64,000 nucleotides of DNA from Trametes villosa. Taxonomy: Eukaryota > Basidiomycota > Agaricomycetes > Polyporales > Polyporaceae. Where the stretch lies: the NCBI GenBank assembly GCA_002964805.2, contig PUDQ02000056.1:124001-188000 (forward strand). Direction: 5' to 3'. Below, piece after piece: positions 11,201-21,550 of this stretch. The notes below the pieces were generated by a model. The model was not told where the DNA came from. It ran no database searches and saw nothing but the letters and a program-made list of their open reading frames with translations. The position numbers and the translations under genes are program-made. How positions within the stretch are numbered: the first letter of the stretch is position 1; each line of letters starts with the position of its first letter.

Positions 11201-12076
11201 TGCAATGCAGGTACGCTGGCAGTACTCGAAGGCGACGAAGAAATAACTGGCATCCGTAGATGGCCATCGGCTGGCATTTGCGATGGAAAGCAGATTGCCT
11301 TTACGACGGGACTAATGTCGCTAAGCTGCGCCTGTAGCAGCGGCGTACCCTCATGTCAGAACGTCACAAGTGGCGCGGCCACCTGTCGCGAGAACGCGAG
11401 GCCTGCCGTCAAATAATAGGGGTGCCGTGTTGTTTGGGCTGCGTATTGTTCCCTAACCACCATACGACGAGGACCTCACTTACAATTGGATAGAAGTCAA
11501 CCTCTGCTTGCCGTCGATGCAAGTGCGAGTTTCGGTGCCATCATCGTGCCTCCGGACGGCTAGACCGAGGGTTGCGGTGAATGACTGGGCCAGAGGCTGG
11601 ATTTGAGAAAACACTACGTACCAAAGATGACGGGTGGCATGTAGAAATTTCGGAGTAAAGAGTCAATCAGGCCGACCTGTTTCGCTTCCGACCAAACAAC
11701 ATCTTCCTGTCCATCAGCAAGCGGTGCCTCACATAACGTAATGCGCGCCCACAGTTACATACCTCTCTGGTACTCCGGATCTAATTCAATGGTGTTGTCG
11801 ACGATCTGGTCTGGGTTTACTCCGTAAGCGAGTGGATATAGACGATGCACCGTCGAGGAACGAGGTACCATATAGACTCTTCGCGGTATATGTGGTCGTT
11901 CGGTACGGTCTGAGACAGTTGACGATCTATTGCAGGTTGTCGACGGACGCAATCATGAATGGAAGTGAGCCACTCACTTTGTACTCCTGCTTCGCCTTTG
12001 CCTTCTTAGGGACGGGGACGTAATTGTCCTCCTCATCTGAGGAAAGCTCAGTGAGGCTCGACCAGTCAGAGAGCAT
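8274..12076 (-). CDS. DUF262 (GmrSD/ParB-like N-terminal) protein with RS-rich tail
   Basis: Reconstructed from 13 exons: 12076-11978, 11926-11869, 11810-11763, 11702-11622, 11559-11484, 11085-11070, 10999-10993, 10933-10924, 10869-10719, 10668-10635, 10573-9334, 9265-9235 and 9176-8274. Total 2754 nt, 917 aa, in frame throughout. The N-terminus MLSDWSSLTELSSDEED is acidic. Residues ~35-200 form a DUF262 domain, with VDNTIELDPEYQRDVVWS, NFYMPPVIFAV, the DGKQR motif (111-115), FMDGMIPHRDNATNKKYWF, and ANKQIVCVEYDDLTDDQEREIFQRVQLGVALTVAE. In bacteria this fold occurs in GmrSD nucleases and binds or hydrolyses nucleotides; the role in fungi is unknown. The middle is Ser/Thr/Ala/Lys-rich with an SSSSEEEE patch. 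The last 300 residues include ~100 residues of RS/RD dipeptides (DNA ~8390-8705), as in splicing factors. The 16, 7 and 10 nt exons are needed to recover the conserved FMDGMIPHRD segment. Confidence 0.86.
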
Positions 12077-12396
12077 ATATCCAGGCTCGGGGGACCTTCA
12101 AGGCCGTGAGGTAGCGGGTGGTAGTGATGGGAGCAGTCCAAGACAGTCGGACAAAAGCAAGACCATCCGGGCGGAAGTGGTCTGCGCGTGCGCACGTGAC
12201 AGACGCGTTTCGAGCGGCGCCTGTATAGCGCGTTGAACGCGACGCGACGGGCCACTCGCGCGTCAAACAGCGACAACGACCTCTTGCTCAACGCGTCGGA
12301 CGGCGGCCAGCAGCCCGCCAACTCTCCCTGGTACTTGGCTTGGATCTTGGCTAGTGGCTTTCTACCTGTATCTCGGCCAAGGCCCTCTGTCCTGGG
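12077..12396. promoter_or_regulatory. Divergent promoter between DUF262-RS gene and SMC2
   Basis: Only 320 bp separate the two start codons, which face away from each other, so this segment must carry both promoters and 5' UTRs. No clear TATA box is visible. Confidence 0.6.
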
Positions 12397-15300
12397 ATGC
12401 ACATCCAGGAACTCATTCTCGAAGGTACGTCTAGACACGCCACACGTTGAGTATATGCGCCTATAACGCGTCCAGGATTCAAGTCCTATCCCGTGCGCAC
12501 ACAGATAGCGGGATGGGACTCTTCATTCAATGCGATCACTGGGTTGAATGGCTCGGGAAAGTCTAATATCCTGGACGCTATATGTTTCGTCTTGGGTCTT
12601 ACGAACATGTCCTCGGTGAGCACACACGAGCCTAAATCCAACGACGCGTGATCCTAACTGCAGTGAAGATGCGAGCACAAAACCAGCAAGATCTCATCTA
12701 CAAGCGAGGTCAGGCAGGCGTCACGAAAGCCAGTGTTACCATCGTATTCGATAACTCCGACCGCGCGACGAGTCCTGTGGGCTTTGAGGGATATGCGCAG
12801 TTAACCGTGACCAGACAGGTGCGTCCTGCCACATGCCGCTTGAAGAATTGCGCTTCATAACGCCGGCCTACCGCAGATTGCCATCCCGAACATCTCCAAA
12901 TACCTTCTGAACGGCCACAAGTCCACCCAGCAAGCTATCCAGACCCTCTTCCAGAGCGTCCAGCTCAACATCAACAACCCCAACTTCCTCATCATGCAGG
13001 GTCGCATCACGAAGGTCCTGAACATGAAGCCGCAAGAGATCCTGGGTATGGTGGAAGAGGCAGCCGGAACGCGCATGTTCGAAGAGCGTAAGGAGAAGGC
13101 GTTCAAGCTGATGGCGAAGAAGGAGAAGCGCGTACAGGAGCTTATCACTTTGCTCAACGAGGAAATCACGCCCAAGCTTGACAAGCTGCGCGAAGAGAAG
13201 CGGTCCTACGTGCAGTGGCAGAAGACGTGTACGGAGCTCGAACGCATCGCACGCACCCTCCGCGCATGGGAGTGGACGGAGGCCCGAGAGCGCGCTGCGG
13301 CTAAGGAGAAGGAAGTCGCGACCGCCGAGAACGACATCAAGTCGTTGAAGAAGAAGAAAGCCAAGCATGACACAGAAATCCAAGCCGCTGAGAAGGACAT
13401 GCAGCGCGTGGCCGCCCAAAGGGACAAGGAGCTCACAAAAGACGGCCGGTTCAAGAAGTTAGAGGGGCAAGTCGACGACTTGGGGAAGGCGCTCGTCAAG
13501 ATCCGTACCCAGGTGGAGATCAAGAGGGGCACTATCGCAGACGAAGAAGGCAAGGTCGCAGCGTCCGTGAAGGAGCTCGAAGAGGTTCGTGTTTCCTCGA
13601 CATCGTCGTGACTTCATTAACGTCTACACAGCTGCGTGCAAGCTGTGGCGAGAAGCGTCAACAAGTGGACGGGCTCACTGCGTCTCATGCCACAGTTAAG
13701 GACAAGCACAACGCGCTTCAAGCTGCCCTCACGAACGCTGAAGAGCTCCTCCAAACCCTGCTCACCGGCCTGACCTCGAACAAGGATGGCAATGCCGGCG
13801 GTGGAGGCTATATGGGCCAGGTCGCAGACGCGCGCACGCGTTCCGCACAAGCGGCTGCCGAGGAAGAGCAGAGTCGCGTGAAGCTCGGTATGGGTGAGAA
13901 GGAGCTGAAGACTCTCGAGGCTCGATGGAAGGCGGTGGAGCGCGAAGCAGGTGAGGGCGCTCGGACCCTGGAGGAGATGCGGGGCGGCGTGGAGAAATGC
14001 AAGAAGAGAATCGCCGAGACCGGATGGAGTACCGAGAAGGAGGAGGCGCACGAGTCGGCTATCCGGAGCGCGAAGGACGAGGTGAGAAAACTTACGCAGG
14101 TACGGTGCCACCTTTCCTGCCCTCGAGCTTTCAAGTGACCGCTACCTATGGCAGACCCGCGACGACATCAAGAACAGGATGGGTAACCTGGACTTTGAAT
14201 ACGCGTCTCCCTACCCAAACTTCGACCGCAACAAGGTCAAGGGTCTTGTAGCGTCATTGGTCTGTCTCGACAAGATGAACTACAACACGGCGACGGCGCT
14301 TGAGATCACCGCCGGTGGTCGCCTATACAACGTCGTAGTCGAGAGCGATGAAGTCGGCAAGCAACTTCTCCAGAACGGCCGCCTGAAGAGGCGAGTTACC
14401 CTCATCCCGCTGAACAGGATCGAGAGCTTCCGCGTGCACCCTTCCGTATGACAATCTCTCCGCGTCGCTCGTCTCCGCCCTTGCTGATGGTTCGCCACAG
14501 AAAATCGAGGCTGCCGAACGGATGTCGGGAGGCAAGGCTCGCCTCGCGCTCTCCCTCATAGGGTATCCCGAGGAGGTCGCCAACGCCATGTTTTTCGTTT
14601 TCGGCAGCACATTTATCTGCGAGGACGCCACGACCGCGAAGCTGATCACGTTCTCCCGCGAGGTCGGCATCAAGTCCGTCACTCTCGACGGCGACGTCTA
14701 CGACCCGTCCGGAACGCTGAGCGGCGGCTCTGCCCCAAGCGGTTCAGGGGTTCTCGTCAGGGTTCAGGCGCTCATCCAGGCCGAGGGCGACTTGCAGGAG
14801 GCAAGGCGGCGGCTAGCGGATTTGGAGCGCGAAGAGGAGCGCGTGAAGGGCGTACGCGATACCTGGCGCGCCTATATGCGCGACTTGAGCATCAAGGAGC
14901 ACGAGCTCAGCCTCCTCCAGGAGCAGCTCAACGGGAGCAATGCGTCCAGGGTGAGTCGGGTATATGCGCAGCATCGATGCAGCGGTTTCACTCATGACGC
15001 GAGTAGATCGGCCAAGAGGTGGAGCAAGCGAAGCAGGCGATCGCTGACCTGCGTGCTGCTATCGACGCTGCGAAGGAGAAGCAGAAGGTGGCGAAGGCGG
15101 AGATCAAGAAGCTCGAGAAGGACATGGAAGACTTCAAGAACAACAAAGACGGGAAGATCGACGAGCTCAAGGTGAGCCTCATGCCACGGCTCGTGGCTAT
15201 GTACTCACACCAATCATACCGTGCGTGTAGGCGGACGTCACCAAGCAGAAGGCTGCCCTTCAGAAGCACTCCGTCGTTGTCAAGACCCAGCACCGCGATC

Positions 15301-16844
15301 TGCAAACAGCTACCCTTGAGCTGGGTACGTCTCGCGTGCTTTCTCGGCCATGGCCATCGACATGAGCTCATGGTCGCAATAGAGCAACTCGAGAAAGATA
15401 TCACAGCCGCAGAGGCGTCCATCGAGGAAGCGCGCGGTGGCGTGAAGAAGTTGCAGAAGGAGCTTGGCAAGTCCGAAGCGGAGCTGAAGTCCAACGAGGT
15501 GAGATTCTTGTCAGCGGTAGCGTTCATAGCGCTAACCCTTGTTGTAGGACTCGTTGGCGAAGGCCGAGAGAAAGCTTCAAGAGGAGCGCGCGACACTCAG
15601 TCGGTTCGACGACGAGCTCAAGGCTCTCGAGCAGGTGATCAAGGAGAAGAAGCAGGCTAATAGCAACGCCGAACTCGAGATCACGAAGCGGGAACACGAC
15701 ATCGTCTCCTTGCACAAAGAGGTAACGACTGCCGAGAACCAGGCGACGAATCTCGAGAAGCAGTACGACTGGATCGTCGAGGAGCATGAGTGAGTGCCTC
15801 ACCGACGTTCACCGCCATAACAACGCTCACTGCATCATAGACAATTCGGGAAGCCGGGCACTCCATACGACTTCTCCAAGGCGGACATCAACCAGCTGAG
15901 GTCGCGTGCACAGGAGCTGCAGTCACAGCAGAACGGCATGAAGAGGAAGATCAACCCAAAGGCCGTGCACATGATTGACGGGTGCGTGTACCAAGTCGTT
16001 ATCGCTTATCCCGCCGCTAACGTCCTGCGACAGTACCGAGAAGCAGGAGGGCGACCTGAAAAAGATGCTTGCGACGGTTCTCAAGGACAAGGCGAAGATC
16101 GAGGCCGGTATCGCGCAGCTCGACCAGTTCAAGCGGGAGGCCGTGGAGACGACCTGGCAGAAGGTCAACGGGTAAGCACTCACCCTCCCCTCGCGCCCTA
16201 TCAGTTACAAGGGGCTGACACCCGGATGATAGGGACTTCGGGGCCATCTTTGCGGAGCTCCTTCCAGGGAACTTCGCAAAACTGCAGCCACCGGAGAATC
16301 AGGACCTCATGCAGGGTCTTGAGGTCAAGGTTCGCCTAGGCACCGTATGGAAGCAGAGTCTCACGGAGCTCAGTGGTGGCCAACGGTGAGCATCATACTC
16401 CATCCATCCCCATACCACCCTTCCCTTGGAACGCCCCAACCCCTTCCCATCGCTACGTCAAGGTGTCCCGGGCGGACATCCTCGAACAGCGCGCTAACAT
16501 GACATCACCCGCCCAGGTCACTCATCGCGCTCTCCCTGATCATGTCGCTGCTGCAGTTCAAGCCCGCGCCGATGTACATCCTGGACGAGATCGACGCCGC
16601 GCTCGACCTGTCGCACACGCAGCACATCGGGCAGCTCTTCCGCACGCGCTTCAAGGGCTCGCAGTTCATCGTCGTCTCGCTCAAGGAGGGCCTCTTCACG
16701 AACGCGAACGTGCTCTTCCGCACGCGCTTCCGCGACGGCACGTCCATCGTCGAGCGCACCGCGCACCGCTCGACGTCCGCGCTCTATCAGAACGCGCACG
16801 ACGGCGACGAGGGCGCGCCGGCGGCCGCGCGGAGAAGGCGATGA
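12397..16844 (+). CDS. SMC2: Condensin subunit SMC2
   Basis: ATPase core subunit of condensin, pairing with SMC4 to compact mitotic chromosomes. Fifteen exons: 12397-12424, 12476-12615, 12669-12818, 12877-13584, 13632-14099, 14155-14445, 14501-14950, 15007-15171, 15231-15324, 15383-15498, 15548-15789, 15841-15981, 16034-16171, 16233-16385 and 16517-16844. They sum to 3612 nt, 1203 aa, the normal size. The start [20 protein letters not shown] is diagnostic of SMC2. Walker A GLNGSGKS lies at ~32-39, followed by [17 protein letters not shown]. Long coiled coils flank a hinge at ~510-670 with [11 protein letters not shown] and [14 protein letters not shown]. The ABC signature ELSGGQRSL is at ~1090-1097 and Walker [14 protein letters not shown] follows, so both half-sites of the ATPase head are intact. 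Every junction is GT-AG and in phase. The donor at 14446 was chosen over an upstream GT because it keeps the family's spacing. Confidence 0.96.
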
Positions 16845-17856
16845 TGAGGGGCGTTGGCGCGTGGGTTGGGTGTCCTGCGTTCGACTTCTGCGTCTGGAGT
16901 GGCGTCTCGGCGGACGGGGGTGGTATCCGTGTTTTCATATCTGCTGTTGTATGCTAGGCTACTGTATACTTAGTTCATCTTGCTTTTGCCGCTCTTACAT
17001 CTTTCACGGAAGACCCGCTGCGGCGCGCAGTCGCGCGATGTGCCTAGCGTCTGCACCGCTGGTTCAAGTTCCTTCAGCTAGGTGGCAAGATGCCTGATGG
17101 GCGGGTGCCTATCTGTCCGGTATCGTTTGTTCAGCGGCCTAGTGCTTTACGGGAAAGAACTGCACGACGACCTTCCGATGGAGCATGTATGCCCGGAGGC
17201 ATCGGAACAAATGACTTCAAGACTGGAATACCACCGAGCCTCTCCCACCGCTGCGGATACGGGCGCCGCACGGCGCACGGCAAGGAAAGAGACGCGTCCT
17301 TCCTGCCGTCACTGGCAGATACGACGAAGGAAATACCCACGAGAGGTGACACGAAGCGGTTATGTCCACCCCTGGCTGTTGCACGTTCTGTCCCGGCAAC
17401 TAAACCAGGTCCATCGGCATCGTTGCCTTGCCGCTGTCGAGTATGGTTCGACGAGCGTGGATTAGAGGACTGACGGGTGCACCTAAGATACAGTTCCACG
17501 GAGCGAAAATGATAGAAGTGGGAGACGATACACCAAATACAAGGTACGCCCGAGCGCGTCCTGGACCAGAACCGCGAACGCTCCGCTATCGATCGGACCA
17601 CAGCGCAGGATAGGACGTCGGGGGCCGGGGTCGTAACTTGGGACCGGGATGCCTGGATGGTGGGCGGCGCGAAGGGAGCACGAGGAGCACGCGCGCCACG
17701 ATCACTCCCCGCGCATGTATGCAGCAGGCTGTGGGGAGCAGGCAGGCCGCAGCGCCAAGAGAGAAGGTTTGACAGCGTGAGGCTTTCGGCGTGGTATGCG
17801 CGACGTGTGATCTTGGGTGGCGGAGGAGGTGGGATGTAGGAAGGAGGGGCGGAGGT
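16845..17856. other. Intergenic, convergent 3' ends of SMC2 and kish
   Basis: 1.0 kb with no recognisable coding signal. Open frames on either strand are short or are GC-driven shadows. Confidence 0.55.
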
Positions 17857-18259
17857 TCATTGGACAAGTATTGTGATGGCCATTGCGACACATGCAAGCG
17901 CGACGTAGGGCGACAACCGCTCCCCTGCGCAGCAACGCGGCATTCAGCTTGTGCCCGCGCTGAACCTTGAGGTGTAGACGATGCTCGAGTACTCACCTAT
18001 CCGTGCAGACATCCAGAATAGCCCCAAGAATCTACGAGTATGGGTCAGTGGGGCGAAGACAAGGAGTGTGTGCGCGGACGTACCCTTCCTTATTGCGGTC
18101 AATCAGGCGAGGGGCGACGGCGCGCACATATGTACATGTGCAAATGAGCAGAAGGATAACGAGTAGTAGAGATTGGAAGTTGAATAGCGCGGACTACCGG
18201 AAGAGTATGCGTAGTTGTTAGCGATCTGTGAATGTCCACAGCATGTACAGACTCACCAT
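17857..18259 (-). CDS. Protein kish (TMEM167 family)
   Basis: Tiny Golgi membrane protein of the early secretory pathway (kish/TMEM167, yeast Ksh1). Four exons: 18259-18257 (the ATG alone), 18193-18084, 18031-17997 and 17924-17857. Total 216 nt, 71 aa, matching the family's length of about 72. The translation opens [20 protein letters not shown], a hydrophobic first segment. It continues with [18 protein letters not shown] and [18 protein letters not shown], and ends in a second hydrophobic segment with ...ITILVQ. The RNK, FW..ARIGER.SPYV pattern is specific to kish. The first intron falls directly after the start codon. It is too short and too split to appear as a single open frame, but the match is unambiguous. 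Confidence 0.95.
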
Positions 18260-18529
18260 TCTGAAGCTCCAATACTCCTCTCAGCAGCCTTTTCCGTCCC
18301 AAACGCGCAGATAGTTCAAGCCGAAGGTGGTATACGTCGTAAGCAGGGTCGTGCAGAACGTGGAAGGCAGCGCAGACGTGGTGCAGCGCGCGGGTGTCAT
18401 GAGCGTCTGTTTCACTGCGCGCCACGTGGGCGTGAGTAGTGGGTCCACCAGGCGCGTCGGGCCTCACTTGGATGTCGCGTCTGCCACAAAGTTTGCCTCC
18501 TGCACCCACTCTGCTCGGGCTTAAATCGT

Positions 18530-18549
18530 GATATATGCGCGCATATATC
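18530..18549. repeat. Perfect 20 bp palindrome upstream of kish
   Basis: The half-site gatatatgcg is followed at once by its reverse complement, giving a palindrome without a spacer about 270 bp upstream of the kish start codon. It could be a dimeric factor site or a cruciform; no function is shown. Confidence 0.6.
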
Positions 18550-21481
18550 GAGCCTTTGAACTGCTGGGTGGTGTCTCTACCTCAGAACATTCTGTACGAA
18601 CATCGCTGCTGCTTTCAGGAACAACAGGAGCTCGTCCAGGCACCTTAATCGCGAGTTACGGTCCACGCCCAGGACGCGTAGTGTGAGTTCCTCGTAGTCT
18701 CACGCGGAAGCTTCTCATGACAATTGACACGCTACGTACTCAGGTACCAATGTGGAGATTAGCTACGACCTGATACCGCTTCATATCTGGGAGGCCCGGG
18801 TTGCGCCCAGATCCGAAGAGGCCTAAAGCCACAGTCCCCGCCTCATGCACGCGATGCCAATCCGGACTCGGCGCCATCAATTACACGAAGAAGGAATCCA
18901 TAACATGTCCGTGCCTGTGTATACAAAGTGCGTCGCACAATGTACTTATTCTAGCGGCCGCTGTCTGCGTACCTCAGAGTCGTCGACGCAGAAGTCGGCT
19001 GAGTCGAATCCGCTATGCACATGCAGTTCCAGACGTAACGGTCGGACAAGATTATGGCGTCCACCATGTCTGAGCGACCGTCGTCCGCCTCCGTCGGAGC
19101 CGTTGGCCTAGAGGTCGGCGGATCCGGGCCTATGACTGACGTGCAGGATCGTGATGCACCTTACGCAGGGTCAGGACCAAACTACATATCTGGAGGGAGA
19201 TACAAGGGGATGCATCCACGACATTTGTAGCGCACGCAATGCTCACGAGGGCACAGATGTGTCGGCGGGGGTTCGACCGGTGCAATTTGTATCTGCATGG
19301 ACGCTAGTACATGTGCAGCCAAGGTTTGCCGTCCGATTCTTTCGGCGATGTACCGGCTTGCTGACTTCTCCGCTCCAGTGCATGTGCCGCCTTGCGCACC
19401 CGTGCGCACCCACTATCACGTCCAAAAATACTGCTCGGAAGTTCGTAGAATAATGCGATGATGTCGCGGCGAGATGGCTCACCGCTTGCGCCTTCCATCC
19501 GCGGAATCAAGACTTCCGAGCCGAGCCAGTGCGTTGAGACTAGTTGCGAGTTGTCAGTCCTGTTCTGTTGCTCCGAATCAAGCCGTCGCGTGCAACACCA
19601 GCCAGGACTTCGCACAAGCCGATCACTCTCTGCGTCGCAATGATGGGCTCGCTAACGCCGCAACACTTCGCAACACCTACGATCGCCGATGTATTGCAGG
19701 AGGTGTGTCTCTTACATAGGTCGTGTTACAATACTGCGAACTGACCTCGTCTGGCACGGGCTCTCAATCAACCCGTCCAAACGCAGCTGGCGTATGGCGG
19801 GAAGCTCGGCCTATCACTACAGGCTTGAAGGTGCCTCATTCCTCGTTGTAGCACAAGCACCGACAATGAACTGACAGCTTTTGACAGCCTGAGGCTTGGC
19901 CGAGATAAGGTGCTGTTACGCTAAGTGGCGGCATGTACGCAAAGTTTGATTTGCCCACCGGTGCACTCTTTGACGTGATGCAGCGCGCACGCTGCTCTCA
20001 CCTTGGCGAGCTCGGCGGTGTCAACTGCAGAGATATCATTGAAGGTCAGATGGCAGACCCGGGGCCCCCGTCCGCAGCCTTGGTGCGACGTCCTGCCGCT
20101 GCATCACGCGTCCCATGGACGATATCGCGGCGCGCCGTCGGTGAGCGCGAGGACTCCGGGCGGTGGCTGCGACATAATGACCTCCCCCTGATTGCAGCGC
20201 ACGCGCAGGCGCACCTGCATTTCTACCAAACTCAGTATGATTTCGGCGATTTTGCGATCGCAGCCGGCGGGCTGCACCTCACTCAAACTGCGCAATAATT
20301 TTGCGCGGAGCCCGATCCGTGCTATCGGCGCCCGCCCCTCGGCACCCATCTGGCTCCTTGATCGAGTGCGGCGGGCGCAACCGGCGGCATGCGCGGGTGC
20401 CGGCTAGCGCGGAGACGCTGGCGAGAGCGTTGGCCGGCGTCCCCGCCGCGTCTCGCTGCGTCCAAAAGGCCTCCTGCTCGTTGGCGGGCCGTTCTGGTCG
20501 CCCCAACGGCGTACGATGACTCCGAAGGCCCCTCAGGACGGTCTAGCCAAACTGAAGAGGGAGTCTGCTCCATGACTCTGAGTCGCTGAAGTGTTGAGCG
20601 CTGAGAATCACCTTGGAAGTGCTGCCCGTCTGTTTAGTTGCCTGTCAGGTGAAAGGCATCTCACATGTTGTAAAGTTGTTCCTGAGTTCGATCGCACGAG
20701 CGACGCGCTGCTGATGCTTTTCTCCAGGCAAAAATCCTTGCGGTCCGCCGAGCGTCGCGCCGCCACAAACATCCGATCGCATTAGAGCGCCGGCAGTTCG
20801 GATCGGCGATCCAGCGCGATCCAGCTCATCGAATTGCGGGGCGGCCAGTGGACGAGGCGCGCGGGTGAATTTCTGCGACTGCGGTGTTCCCGGATGAACC
20901 ACCAGAATTCGAACCCGGAGGGGAGCATGCGGTGGCCTCCCAAACGCCGCCGCCTCTTTATACTCCATTCCGGCGCGTGCCAAGTGCTTTCCACGGGGGG
21001 CCTTCTGACCAGCGTGTCCGGCGACAAATGTGTAAGGCTCGCCACGAACATTGACGGCAGCATGCACGCTTACCGCAACCTCCCACAGGCTCCCACAGTG
21101 CGGGGGTCGGCTCGGGCGAATAGATGCCGCTCGCCGAGATCGAGCACACGACCGTACGTCGCGTAGGGCCGGTGTGGGATTCACCCGGAACGGGCGTTAT
21201 TGGGCCCTCCCTCGGAGCGGCCGTGCCACCAAAGGATCGTCTCCGCACTCCATGTGGGCCCGTCGCGCCTCTGGCAGGTCGTGCATACGGAGCAAGGGGG
21301 GCCTAGCGCCCTTATCGCGTCGCGTGGGGGTGCCCAGGTACACGGTAACGCATGATGCTGTCCCTCCAGCCTGGGCATTCCGAATTCGAGAACCGCTGTG
21401 GACCGGGGTGCGGCCGCGATCACCATCCGAGAGCCAGATACGCTCATCAGGCCGCTAAGAAAGCGGTGACTCTGCTAAAGC

Positions 21482-21488
21482 TTTATAT
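21482..21488 (+). promoter_or_regulatory. TATA-like box of the first OPT gene
   Basis: TTTATAT, 63-69 bp upstream of the OPT start ATG at 21551. The spacing fits a fungal core promoter. Assigned by position only. Confidence 0.45.
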
Positions 21489-21550
21489 GCCCGGACTTTG
21501 AGGAAGCACGCCCGTCCGTCTATCGACCCTCCGTCGCGCCGCCGCCCACC

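Larger units (their letters stand above)
18260..21550. other. 3.3 kb gene-poor stretch
   Basis: Between the divergent kish and OPT genes. Both promoters must lie here, but I found no further gene. Frames up to 179 codons on both strands (e.g. 20645-21184) have no recognisable domains, biased composition or splice pattern. A perfect 20 bp palindrome sits at 18530-18549. A T-arm-like stretch near 20905-20925 (minus strand) is not a convincing tRNA. Decayed repeats are possible but cannot be shown. Confidence 0.5.

Noticed and set aside
13206..14134. Several 100-180 codon frames opposite SMC2
   Set aside because: Antisense shadows of SMC2 coiled-coil exons, where biased codons keep other frames open.
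20895..20950. Possible tRNA or tRNA-derived element (GGGTTCGAATTC on the minus strand)
   Set aside because: Only a T-arm-like hairpin could be formed; no acceptor, D arm or anticodon arm that fits.
20645..21184. 179-codon minus-strand frame upstream of the OPT gene
   Set aside because: No recognisable domain, no start context or splice support; overlaps equally long frames on the other strand.
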